Of a stretch of DNA of 64,000 bases, positions 1 through 8,763 are shown in pieces; within the stretch, counting starts at the first letter, position 1, and each line of letters begins with the position of its first letter. The stretch is from the NCBI RefSeq assembly GCF_002197845.1, contig NZ_NIDE01000001.1, forward strand, positions 992,001 through 1,056,000. Direction: 5' to 3'. The notes under the pieces were generated by a model. That model saw only the letters and a list, made by a program, of their open reading frames with translations, made no database searches and was not told the DNA's origin. A program made the position numbers and the translations under genes. This DNA comes from Fimbriiglobus ruber (GTDB lineage Bacteria > Planctomycetota > Planctomycetia > Gemmatales > Gemmataceae).

Positions 1-491
1 CTGACTCGCGGGTGGTCGCCCGCTCCCGCGGCGCGCAGCGCGAGACAGGCCCATGCGGTCGGCTCGACCCAGGAAAACGTGTCTTCCGCCCACGGCCAGC
101 CGAGCAACTTCAAATCAATGTCCAGCATGTCGTCGACTTCGGGGTCGGCTTTGACCACACGACCTTCGAGCGCGAGCAGTCGGTCGGCGACGGGCTTCAG
201 GTCTGCTGGTGGGTGGCCGAGTCCGGCGCGGGCGAACAGCACGAGCGCGGTCGTCCAGGCTGCCTGCGGGCGGCCGCGAGTGAGGCGATAGCTGCCGTCC
301 GGGAGGCGGTGGACGTCCAGGGCGCGGAGTGCGGCCGTGACTCGGTCGGCGTACTTCGCGTCGCCGCCCAGCGCGAGCGCTGAAAGGCAGGTCGGCTCCA
401 GGTGGGTCGGCTGGTTGGGCTGATATCCCCAACCGCCGTCGGCGTTAGTGAGCCCGGTGAGGCGGTCGAGGACGGAAGTCGAGTCGGACAT
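1..491 (-). CDS. Terpene-cyclase/prenyltransferase-like alpha-toroid protein, partial
   Basis: An open frame runs from an ATG at 491 on the minus strand to the window edge, giving 163 residues without a stop; the C-terminal part lies outside. Residues 18-27 read DGGWGYQPNQ, a QW-like motif, followed by helix-rich segments and a second turn containing WTTALVLFARAGLGHP. These repeated Gly-Trp turns are typical of the (alpha/alpha) toroid fold of squalene-hopene cyclases and prenyltransferase beta subunits. The visible part lacks a signal peptide and the catalytic DxDD box, so substrate cannot be told. It is divergent from larC. The family call is an inference from motif spacing; another toroid protein of unknown role is possible. 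Confidence 0.6.
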   Translation of the reverse strand, partial: MSDSTSVLDRLTGLTNADGGWGYQPNQPTHLEPTCLSALALGGDAKYADRVTAALRALDVHRLPDGSYRLTRGRPQAAWTTALVLFARAGLGHPPADLKPVADRLLALEGRVVKADPEVDDMLDIDLKLLGWPWAEDTFSWVEPTAWACLALRAAGAGDHPRV

Positions 492-643
492 GAGGCTGCC
501 CCCGGGGCACGAGATCGGGCCAGAGTTTTCCGTTCAGCATAGAACACAAAGATGCGGCGCGGGCCACGCCTGCCGCCGTCGAGCCATCTATAGACCCATG
601 CGGACCGGCCCGCGGTCGATAATCGCTACAAGGAGAACAACTG

Positions 644-1813
644 GTGCGGGTGGCCCATTTCGACTGCTTTAGCGGGATCAGCGGGGACATGGTTCTTGGG
701 GCGGCGATCGGCGCCGGTGCCGATGCGACGGCCGTCCGCGCGGCACTCGACTCGCTCGGCTTACCGATCGCCCTGGAAATCGAGTCGGTCAAGCGGTGCG
801 GGTTTGCCGCCACCAAGGTGAATGTGGAGGCGAAGGACCAGGAAGATTACCGCTTCTTGCCGGACGTCGAAGCGATCATCGCGCGGGGGGCGCTGACCGA
901 CCGCCAGCGGACCCTCGCGCGGGCGATCTTCCAGAAGGTCGCCGTCGCCGAATCGGCCGCCCACGGCATGCCACTCGAACGGGTCCACTTCCACGAAGTC
1001 GGTGCGCTGGATAGCATCGCGGACATCGTCGGCGCGGCCGTCGCCCTCGACCTGCTCGGAGTCGAGAAGTTCACATCCTCGTCGGTTCCGACCGGCAGTG
1101 GAACGGTGAAGTGCGCCCACGGGATCATGCCCGTGCCGACGCCGGGAACGCTGGAATTGTTGAAGGGCGTTCCGCTGGCCAAGTCCGCGGTGAAGGGGGA
1201 ACTCACCACGCCGACCGGCGCGGCCATTCTGCGAACCGTCGTGACCGAATTTATCGACACGCCGACCATGACCGTCGAGCGGGTCGGGACCGGGGCGGGG
1301 ACCAAGGATTTCATCGAGCAGCCCAACATTCTTCGCCTCTTCGTCGGTACGGTGGCAGCCTCCGCGGTTGATGCGGGCGGCGAGTCGGACATGGTCTGGG
1401 TTCTCGAAACAAACCTGGACGACATCCCTTCGGAAGTGATCGGGTTTTGCGTGGACGAGTTGTTCGCGGCCGGCGCACTGGACGTGTTCACCGTCCCGAT
1501 TCAGATGAAGAAAAATCGCCCGGGCGTGCTGCTCAGCGCGATCGCCGACGACGAAGTTGTGGCGAAGTTGGAAACCATTTTCTTCCGCGAGACGGCCACG
1601 TTCGGCGTGCGGAAATACTGGGCGGTACGAGCCAAACTCCAACGGGAAACGGTGTCTGCTCTGACGCAATGGGGACCGATCCGGGCGAAGCGCGGGTGGC
1701 GGGGCGATTTTGTCGTCATTACGCCGGAGTACGACGATTGTGCCCGTGTCGCCCGCGAGCAGGGCATCCCGCTGCGCGACGTCTATACGGCCGTGCGGCG
1801 GGCTACTGCGTGA
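644..1813 (+). CDS. larC: Nickel pincer cofactor biosynthesis protein LarC
   Basis: This 389-residue protein belongs to the LarC (former DUF111) family, the CTP-dependent cyclometallase that inserts nickel into the pyridinium bis-thiocarboxylate mononucleotide cofactor of lactate racemase and related enzymes. The N-terminus HFDCFSGISGDM and the internal HFHEVGALDSIADIVG block are family signatures. A GTG start at 644 is preceded by AAGGAGAA about seven bases upstream, which fixes the start. Unlike the larC1/larC2 arrangement known in Lactiplantibacillus, the gene is one unbroken frame. No larB, larE or larA is seen in the window, so the recipient enzyme is unknown. Its last 11 bases overlap the convergent DUF2752 gene. 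Confidence 0.92.
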   Translation: MRVAHFDCFSGISGDMVLGAAIGAGADATAVRAALDSLGLPIALEIESVKRCGFAATKVNVEAKDQEDYRFLPDVEAIIARGALTDRQRTLARAIFQKVAVAESAAHGMPLERVHFHEVGALDSIADIVGAAVALDLLGVEKFTSSSVPTGSGTVKCAHGIMPVPTPGTLELLKGVPLAKSAVKGELTTPTGAAILRTVVTEFIDTPTMTVERVGTGAGTKDFIEQPNILRLFVGTVAASAVDAGGESDMVWVLETNLDDIPSEVIGFCVDELFAAGALDVFTVPIQMKKNRPGVLLSAIADDEVVAKLETIFFRETATFGVRKYWAVRAKLQRETVSALTQWGPIRAKRGWRGDFVVITPEYDDCARVAREQGIPLRDVYTAVRRATA

Positions 1814-2258
1814 GCTCGTGCGGGGCGAGGAGAGTCAGGGGGTAGACGGGGATATTGCGAAGAACCGCGTACACGACCATGACGACGACCGATGTCCACC
1901 CGAGCCACTTGGGGAAGATCGAGGTTTGCGGCTGCTCGCCCCAGAACTGAAACCAGACCGCCCGCAAAACCGCGAAGGCAAGATAGGGTGAGACCGCGAC
2001 CATCAGCGGGTTATAGGCAAACGCCTGCTCGAAATGCCCGGTCGCGGCGCTGTGGACGGCGCGGGTCAAGCCGCAGCCGGGGCAGTGGATGCCGAAGAGC
2101 TGATACGACGCACACTTTGGGTAAATACTCTCCGCTGTCGGCGGCACCAGCGCGACCAACACGACTCCCGCCACCATAAGCAGTCCGACAGCTAAAATCC
2201 CGAGGCGGACCTGCCAAAGTTGCCGGCGATTCAGTTTGCGTTGCGAACCTACTTCCAC
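1803..2258 (-). CDS. DUF2752 family membrane protein
   Basis: A 151-residue protein with three likely transmembrane segments (about residues 17-38, 80-100 and 120-138) and the motif FGIHCPGCGLTRAVHSAATG, which is the hallmark of DUF2752. The function of the family is not established; the conserved Cys pair and its membrane setting are the only clues. A GTG start at 2258 is chosen because GGAGG lies eight bases upstream. It converges on larC and overlaps its end by 11 bp, so the two genes probably share no promoter. Confidence 0.85.
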   Translation of the reverse strand: MEVGSQRKLNRRQLWQVRLGILAVGLLMVAGVVLVALVPPTAESIYPKCASYQLFGIHCPGCGLTRAVHSAATGHFEQAFAYNPLMVAVSPYLAFAVLRAVWFQFWGEQPQTSIFPKWLGWTSVVVMVVYAVLRNIPVYPLTLLAPHELTQ

Positions 2259-2445
2259 CGCAACCCCTCCGTTCCGTCATTCGGCCGACACGAATTCATC
2301 ATACCAGCCATCTATCCTGAGCCGAAAGAACAGCCGAGATAGCGGGTATTCCCCCACATGAGAGGATTATCGGGGGCGGGAATCCGACATGACGCAGTCG
2401 GATGGTGGTAATGGGATAAGAGTACCGGTTCAGAACGAGAGAATC

Positions 2446-2473
2446 TTGACATAAAGCCGATCAAGATGATAAT
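2446..2473 (+). promoter_or_regulatory. Predicted sigma-70-type promoter
   Basis: TTGACA at 2446-2451 is a perfect -35 box and GATAAT at 2468-2473 a near-consensus -10 box, separated by 16 bases. It points at the small gene starting at 2591 and would give a leader of roughly 110 bases. The surrounding 2259-2590 stretch is less GC-rich than the genes beside it and shows no other coding signal. Confidence 0.55.
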
Positions 2474-2590
2474 CATAGTGAAGAAAAGTTGATCGGCTCC
2501 GGATTGTGTTGCGCCCTCTTTCTGGCTACAGATGCGATTGTTACGAAGAGCGGAAGTAAAAGACTTGTCCGCCCAGGGAGGTTTCAGAAC

Positions 2591-2815
2591 GTGGTTCTTG
2601 TTAACCAGCTTCACGAAGCGGCCACCAACGTGGCGAATGATTCGGAACTCGAAGCCCACGTGGCCCGCTTAACGCGGGCGGCTTACAACGTCGCCCTCCG
2701 GCACGGCATCAGCGGGTCGTTCGCGGAGCTGGAACTGGCAATCTGGCGGGAGATGCGGGAAATCGTTTTGGAACGCGAAGCCGAGTGTACGAGTGTCGAT
2801 AGCCAGATTGAATGA
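2591..2815 (+). CDS. Small hypothetical protein
   Basis: A 74-residue protein from GTG at 2591, chosen because GGGAGG at 2576-2581 sits nine bases upstream, whereas the longer frame starting at 2489 has no ribosome site and a non-protein-like beginning. The sequence is helical and acidic, with LTRAAYNVALRHGISGSF followed by a Glu/Arg-rich C-terminal helix. I do not recognise a family. A strong promoter lies upstream and the gene stands alone between DUF2752 and thioredoxin, so it is probably expressed as a single unit. Confidence 0.6.
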   Translation: MVLVNQLHEAATNVANDSELEAHVARLTRAAYNVALRHGISGSFAELELAIWREMREIVLEREAECTSVDSQIE

Positions 2816-3094
2816 ATGACGGACAGGCACCGGATTACCGATTCACCGGTGGTAAGGCATTTATCACCGGCGTCAGCAATGGTTGTGTGACAGGACACCA
2901 GCCAGTCACTTCCTGAATTTATCAGCAAATCGAGATCGATTCTGTGCGGTTGGCCTCGAATTTCGGGTCAGACAATCCGCTCGTCGAATCCTTTTCCCGC
3001 CTTTCCGAATCAGATTCTTTAGAATTCCACAACTCGCGAGTTTAGCGCCTGGTCATGGAGCCAATGGGCCTCCTGACTCCGCAGAGGATTTGCC

Positions 3095-3394
3095 ATGCTT
3101 ATGGAAGAATACAACTTCAAGCGGGAAGTGATCGATTCGAGCGAGCCGGTGCTGGTGGACTTTTGGGCCGAATGGTGCGGACCCTGCCGCCATATGAACC
3201 CAGTACTCGCGGCAATCGCTCGCGATTACAAGGTTTGCAAAGTGAACGTCGATACGAATCAACCGCTCGCCGCGAAGTTCCACGTTTCGGCGATCCCGAC
3301 GCTTTTGATCTTCAAAAACGGTTCGGTCGCCAAGCGGTACGAAGGCGTGACGTCCGAACAGGCGCTGCGGGCAGATTTGTTGGCGTTGGCGTAG
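3095..3394 (+). CDS. Thioredoxin
   Basis: A 99-residue, single-domain thioredoxin with the canonical redox site AEWCGPCRHM at about residues 25-34 and the cis-proline loop SAIPTLLIFKNG near residues 67-78. It has no signal peptide, so it should act in the cytoplasm as a disulfide reductase. GAGGATTT upstream of ATG 3095 serves as ribosome site. It lies alone, convergent with transketolase, and the pair share a long hairpin. Several thioredoxin paralogs are usual in this group, so I do not assign trxA. Confidence 0.9.
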   Translation: MLMEEYNFKREVIDSSEPVLVDFWAEWCGPCRHMNPVLAAIARDYKVCKVNVDTNQPLAAKFHVSAIPTLLIFKNGSVAKRYEGVTSEQALRADLLALA

Positions 3395-3449
3395 AAGCAA
3401 AAGCGACGGCGGCAGCGACCTTTGCCGCTGCCGCCGTCGCTTTTGCTTC
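3394..3449. terminator. Bidirectional hairpin terminator
   Basis: Two perfectly complementary 24-base arms (3394-3417 and 3426-3449) flank an 8-base loop between the convergent thioredoxin and transketolase genes. The arms end in TTTTGCTTC-type sequence on either strand, so the structure could stop transcription from both sides. Confidence 0.8.
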
Positions 3450-3465
3450 GATCACTTCACGTCCG

Positions 3466-5544
3466 TCATGCTTTGCCAAGCTGCTTCTTGGCGGCTTTGT
3501 AGACGTTATCAACCGTGAAGCCGAAATGCTTGAGTAGGTCTTTGAGCGGGGCGGACGCGCCGAACCCGCGCATCCCGATGATTTCACCGGTCGGACCGGC
3601 GTACCGTTCCCACCCCATGACGGCTGCCATTTCGACGCAGACGCGGGCCTTGACGGCCGGCGGCAGCACCGAGTCGCGGTATTCCTGCGACTGCTTCTCG
3701 AACAACTCCCACGACGGCAGGCTAACGACCCGGGCCTTGACGCCCTCGGCTTTCAGCTTTTCGTACACTTCGACGCACAACGGCACTTCGGTCCCGGTCC
3801 CGACCAGGATCACGTCCGGCTTGCCGCCCTCGGCATCCGCCAGCACGTACCCGCCCTTGGCGACCCCACTCGCCGGCGCGTACTTGGTCCGGTCGAAGGT
3901 GGGGACGGCCTGACGGGACAGGGCGAAGATCGCCGGCTCGTGCGTATGCGTCATCGCGAAGCGGTAAGCCTCGGCCACCTCGTTCGCGTCCGCCGGCCGG
4001 TACACGATCAGGCCCGGGGTCGCGCGGAGGGACGCGAGTTGCTCGATCGGCTGGTGCGTCGGGCCGTCTTCGCCGACGCCGATCGAGTCGTGCGTGAACA
4101 CGTAAATGACCGGGATTTCCATCAGGCCGGCGAGCCGGATCGGCGTCTTGCCGTAGTCGCTGAAGATCAGGAAGCCGGCCGCGAACGGTCGGAGGCCGGT
4201 GAGGCACATCCCGTTGATGGCGGCCCCCATCGCGTGCTCGCGGACGCCGAAGTGGAAATTCCGGCCGCCCGGCGTCTTGGCCGTGAACGTTCCGGCCCCT
4301 TCAAAGGTGAACTTGGTCTTGGTGGAGGGGGCGAGGTCGGCCGCGCCGCCGAGGAACCAGGGGTAGTTCTTGGCGATGCCGTTCAGCACCTTGCCGGACG
4401 AGTCCCGCGTCGCCAGACCCTTGGCGTCCGCCGGGAACACCGGGAGGTCTTTGTCCCAGCCCGCGGGCAGCGCCCGGTCCTGCATTTCCTGGATTTGTGT
4501 GGCGAGGGCCGGGAACTTGGCTTTGTAATCTTCGAATTTCTTCTTCCAGGCGGTGTGGAGTTCGGCGCCCCGCTTGCCGATGCCGTTCTTGAAATGGTCG
4601 TAGACGCCGTCCGGGACCAGGAATTTTTGGTCCTCGGGCCACTTGTAGAATCGCTTGGTGAGCTTGATTTCCTCGTCGCCGAGCGGTTCGCCGTGGGCCG
4701 CGTTGGTGTCCTGCTTGGTCGGCGCGCCCCAGGCGATGTGCGTCTTGACGATCACGAACGTCGGCCGGTCGGTCGTCTTCTGGAAGGTTTCGAGCGCCCC
4801 GGCCATCCGGGCCATGTCGTTCGCGTCGCTGACGCGGAGGACGTTCCACCCGTAGGCCATGAACCGCCCGGCCACGTCTTCGGTGAACGCGATGTCCGTG
4901 TGCCCTTCGATGGTGATGCCGTTGTCGTCGTAGATCCAGCAGAGGTTGTTCAGCTTCATGTGGGCGGCCATCGACGCCGCTTCGGACGAGATGCCTTCCA
5001 TCATGCAGCCGTCGCCGCAGATCGCGTAGACGCGGAAGTCGAAGAGGTCTTCGAAACCGGGCTTGTTGTAGTTGGCCGCGAGCCATTTCCCGGCGATCGC
5101 CATGCCGACCGAGTTCGCGACGCCCTGGCCGAGCGGCCCGGTGGTCGTCTCAATTCCGGCGGTCAGGTGTGACTCCGGGTGCCCCGGGGTGATGCTGTTT
5201 AACTGACGGAACCGCTTGATCTCGTCGAGCGTGACGGCCTTCCGCCCCTCTTTAAGGTGATTCTCGTTCACCCCGGCGAGGTGGAGGAGCGAATAAAGGA
5301 GCATCGATGCGTGGCCGTTCGAGAGGACGAACCGGTCGCGGTTCGGCCAGCGCGTGTCTTGCGGGTCGTAGCGGAGGAACCGCTGCCAGAGGGTGTAGGC
5401 GACCGGAGCCAGGCCCATCGGCGCACCGGGGTGCCCCGAATTGGCTTGCTGCACCGCATCCATCGCGAGGGTGCGGATCGTGTTCACGCAAAGAACGTCT
5501 TGCGCGGTGAATTCCGGGGCGGGGGGGGCAGCGGCTTCAGCCAT
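3466..5544 (-). CDS. tkt: Transketolase
   Basis: A full-length 692-residue transketolase of the pentose phosphate and Calvin-type sugar interconversions, thiamine-diphosphate dependent. The N-terminal ThDP-binding domain shows NSGHPGAPMGLAP, TGPLGQGVANSVGMA and the GDGCMMEGISSEAA motif that binds the cofactor pyrophosphate. The pyrimidine domain has FHFGVREHAMGAAINGM, carrying the catalytic Glu, and THDSIGVGEDGPTHQP. The C-terminal domain has IGMRGFGASAPLKDLLKHFG. Start at ATG 5544 gives a short Ala/Pro-rich leader before the usual first helix. It appears monocistronic, with a hairpin at its 3' end and a 378-base gap to the HU gene. Confidence 0.96.
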   Translation of the reverse strand: MAEAAAPPAPEFTAQDVLCVNTIRTLAMDAVQQANSGHPGAPMGLAPVAYTLWQRFLRYDPQDTRWPNRDRFVLSNGHASMLLYSLLHLAGVNENHLKEGRKAVTLDEIKRFRQLNSITPGHPESHLTAGIETTTGPLGQGVANSVGMAIAGKWLAANYNKPGFEDLFDFRVYAICGDGCMMEGISSEAASMAAHMKLNNLCWIYDDNGITIEGHTDIAFTEDVAGRFMAYGWNVLRVSDANDMARMAGALETFQKTTDRPTFVIVKTHIAWGAPTKQDTNAAHGEPLGDEEIKLTKRFYKWPEDQKFLVPDGVYDHFKNGIGKRGAELHTAWKKKFEDYKAKFPALATQIQEMQDRALPAGWDKDLPVFPADAKGLATRDSSGKVLNGIAKNYPWFLGGAADLAPSTKTKFTFEGAGTFTAKTPGGRNFHFGVREHAMGAAINGMCLTGLRPFAAGFLIFSDYGKTPIRLAGLMEIPVIYVFTHDSIGVGEDGPTHQPIEQLASLRATPGLIVYRPADANEVAEAYRFAMTHTHEPAIFALSRQAVPTFDRTKYAPASGVAKGGYVLADAEGGKPDVILVGTGTEVPLCVEVYEKLKAEGVKARVVSLPSWELFEKQSQEYRDSVLPPAVKARVCVEMAAVMGWERYAGPTGEIIGMRGFGASAPLKDLLKHFGFTVDNVYKAAKKQLGKA

Positions 5545-5922
5545 AATGCGCTCGCGAGTCCGTGGTGCAATAATTCGTCGGAGACAAGGATACGGGGAAC
5601 AGGGTGTCAGGCAACGGGCGGACCCTCGGACTGCCGGCGTCGCTCGCGTCCGGGGATTGTCTACCTACACCGTATAAGCGTGACGACCAGTCAGCTGGTG
5701 ATCGGAACCGCGGAAAATCCGTGAAAATGCAGCGTCTTTGGGGGTCGATCCGCTCTTTTTCGCGAAAATCCCGGCTCTTTTTGCGGTATTCGGCCTTTTT
5801 CCCCTTGGTTTTAAGGGTAATTCTTCTCTAAGCTGTGTGAGAAACATGTGAACACACGGTGCGAAACTGTTATCCGGGCCGTTCGGAGCGAACGGCCCTT
5901 CAAACCTCTCGGAGACGAAGTC
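5545..5922. other. Intergenic region between divergent tkt and HU gene
   Basis: This 378-base gap must hold the promoters of both tkt (minus) and the HU-like gene (plus). It is T-rich from about 5745 to 5830, with several TTTTT runs, but I could not settle on a clear promoter. Short open frames here lack ribosome sites and protein-like composition, so I call no gene. Confidence 0.4.
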
Positions 5923-6267
5923 ATGGCGAAAGCGACCCCCGGCAAGGCGAAAGCTAAGAAGAAGGCGATGACCAAGTCCGCTCTCTACGCCCACCTGGCG
6001 GAAGGCACCGGCCTCAAGAAGACTGACGTCGTCACGTTGTTTGACAAGTTCCTCGAAGTGATCCATCAGGAACTCGGGCCGAAGGGCTCCGGGCAATTCA
6101 CGCTCCCCGGGATCGCCCGGTTCAAGCTGCGGAAGGTCAAGGCGGTCAAGGGCGGGCAGAAGAAGATCAACCCGCTGAACGGCCAAGAGTACACGACCAA
6201 GGACCGCCCGGCCCACAACAAGGTCCGCGTACTGCCGGTCAAGACCTTGAGCGAAGCCCTCAAGTAA
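5923..6267 (+). CDS. HU-family DNA-binding protein with Lys-rich N-terminus
   Basis: A 114-residue nucleoid protein of the HU/IHF fold. ATG 5923 is chosen because GGAGA precedes it and the protein then begins MAKATPGKAKAKKKAM, a basic tail as seen in planctomycete HU-like proteins. The body follows the HU pattern: helices TKSALYAHLAEGTGLKK and VVTLFDKFLEVIHQELG, then the beta segment GSGQFTLPGIARFKLRKVKA. The arm that normally reads GRNPxTGE is altered to GQKKINPLNGQEYTTKDRPA, so DNA contacts may differ. It is a single gene ended by a strong hairpin, and a second, more canonical HU gene lies at 16.5 kb. Confidence 0.85.
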   Translation: MAKATPGKAKAKKKAMTKSALYAHLAEGTGLKKTDVVTLFDKFLEVIHQELGPKGSGQFTLPGIARFKLRKVKAVKGGQKKINPLNGQEYTTKDRPAHNKVRVLPVKTLSEALK

Positions 6268-6289
6268 GCCGACAAATGTCGACCTACGC

Positions 6290-6339
6290 GAAAGCGGCGG
6301 CGGCCCCGGTTCTCAAGGACCGGGGCCGCCGCCGCTTTC
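6290..6339. terminator. Hairpin terminator after HU gene
   Basis: Perfect 20-base GC-rich arms at 6290-6309 and 6320-6339 with a 10-base loop, followed by TTATTTTG on the plus strand. It also faces the convergent DUF2007 gene and may serve both. Confidence 0.8.
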
Positions 6340-6370
6340 GGCTTATTTTGTCCGCCAAGAGTAATGTTTC

Positions 6371-6721
6371 TTACGGCAGCGGGCGGTGCGGCGGCGCGCC
6401 ATGAGTAGGTCCGCGCGAGGTATCGGGCTTCGGGTCCGAGACCGGGTGGCCGTGTTTCTCGGTCGGGTGTGTCATTTCGTGTCGGTGGGTGTGTTCTTTT
6501 TCTTTTTCCATGCGGCTGACGGCCGCCGTCGCCTTTTCCGCGTCCGAGCGGTGGGCCCAGAGTTCGACCGAATCCGGGAAGGCTGTACCGATCCCGCCGG
6601 TCAATTCTCCACCGACCACGCGGCTATCGATCCCGGCCTCTTTGAGCGCCTGTTGCCACAACTGGACCTGGATGAGCGTCCCGGCCGCTACCATGACAAC
6701 GTCGTCGGGGTTATGAGTCAC
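6371..6721 (-). CDS. DUF2007-like putative signal-transducing protein
   Basis: A 116-residue protein starting at GTG 6721, with GGAGAA about eight bases upstream. Residues 1-65 follow the DUF2007 pattern: DDVVMVAAGTLIQVQLWQQA, then LKEAGIDSRVVGGEL and DSVELWAHRSDAEKA. Such domains resemble the C-terminal part of GlnD-like sensors but no biochemical role is proven. The last 45 residues are His/Pro/Lys-rich and look disordered. It is convergent with the HU gene and divergent from the ThuA gene. The frame stays open far upstream but the extension overlaps the ThuA gene and is not protein-like. Confidence 0.75.
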   Translation of the reverse strand: MTHNPDDVVMVAAGTLIQVQLWQQALKEAGIDSRVVGGELTGGIGTAFPDSVELWAHRSDAEKATAAVSRMEKEKEHTHRHEMTHPTEKHGHPVSDPKPDTSRGPTHGAPPHRPLP

Positions 6722-6850
6722 AGCGGTTTCTCCGGCAGGGTGTGTGCGGAAATGGCCCACGGTTGATCGTACCGCGCCGTTGACGTGATACAAACTCGAC
6801 TGGAGAATCAGCCGAACCGCGACCGTTCCCACCTGACAGGAGCATCTCCC

Positions 6851-7765
6851 GTGCCGACCTCTCGCCTGTTGTCCACCGCAATCGCCGTGGCCGCATTGGC
6901 CACGACCGCCTTTGCGGCCGATCCGAAGATTCGTGTGGTCGTCGTCGACGGCCAGAACAACCACGACTGGAAGTCCACGACGCCGATCATCCTCAAGCAA
7001 TTCGCGGCTTCCGACCGATTCACGGTGGACGTGGCCACGTCGCCGCAGAAGCCCAAAAAGGGTGAATCCGCCGACGACTACAAGGCCGCGATGGACAAGT
7101 TCCACCCGGACCTGACGAAGTACGATGTCCTCGTCAGCAACTACAACGGCGATTCGTGGGGCAAGGCGTTCAACGACGACCTCGACGCCCGGCTCAAGGC
7201 GGGCAAGATCGGCCTCGTCATCGTCCACGCCGCGAACAACGCGTTCGGCGGGTGGAAGGAGTACAACCAGATGATCGGCATGGGCTGGCGCGGCCCGAAA
7301 GACGGTCGGCGACTGAAGTACGACGGCGAAGGCAAAGAAATCATTGTCCCGGCCGGGGAGGACCAGGGTTCCGGTCACCGTTACACGGGACCGTTTACGA
7401 TCACCGTCCGCGATCCCGAACACCCGATCACGAAGGGCATGCCGAAGGAATGGCTTCACGCCCTCGACGAGCTATACGACAACATGCGCGGCCCGATCCA
7501 GAACGTGAAGATCCTCGCAACGGCGCTCTCCGACGCCGCCAAGAAGGGGACCGGGGCCCACGAGCCGATGATCTGGACGGTGACTTACGGCGAGGGCCGC
7601 GTCTTCCACACGCCGATGGGCCATGACGCGAACGCGATGCGGTGCATCGGGTTCGGTGCCACCCTGCTGCGCGGCACAGAGTGGGCGGCCACGGGCAAGG
7701 TCACGATCCCGCTCCCGGTCGACTTCCCGACGGCCGAGAAAAACACGCAGATTCCGGCGAAGTAA
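6851..7765 (+). CDS. Exported ThuA-like domain protein
   Basis: A 304-residue protein with an N-terminal signal peptide (LLSTAIAVAALATTAFAA, cleavage after about residue 20) followed by a ThuA-like domain of the glutamine-amidotransferase-like fold. Visible motifs are VVVDGQNNHDWKSTTPI, DVLVSNYNGDSW, VIVHAANNAFGGWKEYN and the conserved TVTYGEGRVFHTPMGHD. ThuA domains are linked to trehalose/sugar utilisation, and in planctomycetes to exported carbohydrate-active proteins, but the reaction is unknown. GTG 6851 is chosen because AGGAG lies about ten bases upstream and it begins the signal peptide cleanly. Confidence 0.88.
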   Translation: MPTSRLLSTAIAVAALATTAFAADPKIRVVVVDGQNNHDWKSTTPIILKQFAASDRFTVDVATSPQKPKKGESADDYKAAMDKFHPDLTKYDVLVSNYNGDSWGKAFNDDLDARLKAGKIGLVIVHAANNAFGGWKEYNQMIGMGWRGPKDGRRLKYDGEGKEIIVPAGEDQGSGHRYTGPFTITVRDPEHPITKGMPKEWLHALDELYDNMRGPIQNVKILATALSDAAKKGTGAHEPMIWTVTYGEGRVFHTPMGHDANAMRCIGFGATLLRGTEWAATGKVTIPLPVDFPTAEKNTQIPAK

Positions 7766-8033
7766 GTCCCCAAAGGGCAAGGATTAGAGAGGAAGAAGAG
7801 ATCCGAGGCGGTCGCACGGCAACGCAAGGTGTGCGGCTGTCTTTATGCATGTTCGTCGGCAAATACACGTCCGTTGAGTGCCCTCCCAACCGCTGTCCTG
7901 TACTACAAATTTGATGGGTGCGCCGCTTCGGAACGGTTCACCTACACTTTTGCGCGAATGACCAGTAACGTGAAACGAATAACGGGGCGGCGGGGTGTGT
8001 GCCGAGTCCGGTGAGGTTGGCGGAGAGGATGCC

Positions 8034-8612
8034 ATGTCCGAGGGTGTGGAACAAGCCGAAACCCGGTGGGACGCGCAGCCTGCACAACAGGTGGAGACCC
8101 TGGCGGAACGGGTTGCCCGCATGGAGCGCGAGCTGGCCGCGTTGCGCGACACGTCGCAAATGGAGCAAAACCTCGCGGCCAAGGTGATGACGCGGATTCA
8201 GGAGAGCGTCCCGAACGGGTTCGCGGGGTCGTCGGACGGCGGCAGCCTGGTTCCGGCGTCGCTCTTCCACGCGATGCTGCCGGCGGTGGCCGCCCGGGCC
8301 GTGTCGGGAGCCCCGGGTCTTAGCGCGGCCTGGAGCCTGTTGGCCCAGTGGCGCGAATTCCGGCTGATCTTCCGCATGTACTTCGACCCCCGCTACCGGC
8401 TCAGCCGGGTGGCCCAGTTCGGCGGCCCGGTTATCCTCGGATTGATGGTGCTGAACTATTTCACCTTCTCGTTCTGGTCAGTGCCGATTCTTGCCCCGAT
8501 CTTCGAACGGGTCATCCTCATCCTTCTCGCCCTGACGCTATACAAAATTCTGTCCCGCGAAGCGTTGCGGTACGACGAGGTACTGAAATACCTCTCGCGG
8601 TACGGACACTGA
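8034..8612 (+). CDS. Membrane protein with N-terminal coiled coil, unknown function
   Basis: A 192-residue protein from ATG 8034 (GGAGAGGA upstream). Residues 12-45 form a coiled coil (QQVETLAERVARMERELAAL), residues 60-100 are a Gly/Ala-rich linker, and two transmembrane segments follow (GGPVILGLMVLNYFTFSFW and VPILAPIFERVILILLALTL), ending in a short cytoplasmic tail. I recognise no named family. The layout suggests a small membrane scaffold or sensor component. It lies just upstream of the inverted repeat before pdxJ. Confidence 0.75.
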   Translation: MSEGVEQAETRWDAQPAQQVETLAERVARMERELAALRDTSQMEQNLAAKVMTRIQESVPNGFAGSSDGGSLVPASLFHAMLPAVAARAVSGAPGLSAAWSLLAQWREFRLIFRMYFDPRYRLSRVAQFGGPVILGLMVLNYFTFSFWSVPILAPIFERVILILLALTLYKILSREALRYDEVLKYLSRYGH

Positions 8613-8664
8613 ATTTTAAGACATCAAGTCGTCAAGTTTAAATCGTCGTTGGTTGTTGACTCTT

Positions 8665-8740
8665 AATTTGGAGTGCGGCGCTTTACCGCCGCTTTAGTTT
8701 TTAAAAACAAAAGCGGCGGTAAAGCGCCGCACTCCAAATT
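8665..8740. repeat. Long inverted repeat upstream of pdxJ
   Basis: Perfect 31-base arms (8665-8695 and 8710-8740) flank an AT-rich centre that itself pairs with one mismatch, so almost the whole 76 bases can form one hairpin. The outer part reads TTTGGAGTGCGGCGCTTTAC and its complement. It ends two bases before an upstream in-frame ATG of pdxJ. It may terminate the preceding gene or be a dispersed hairpin element. Confidence 0.75.
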
Positions 8741-8763
8741 TGATGACTCAGGACATTCATTCC

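Noticed and set aside
2489-2590. N-terminal extension of the small gene at 2591
   Set aside because: It would start inside the promoter's downstream leader without a ribosome site, whereas GTG 2591 has GGGAGG at ideal distance.
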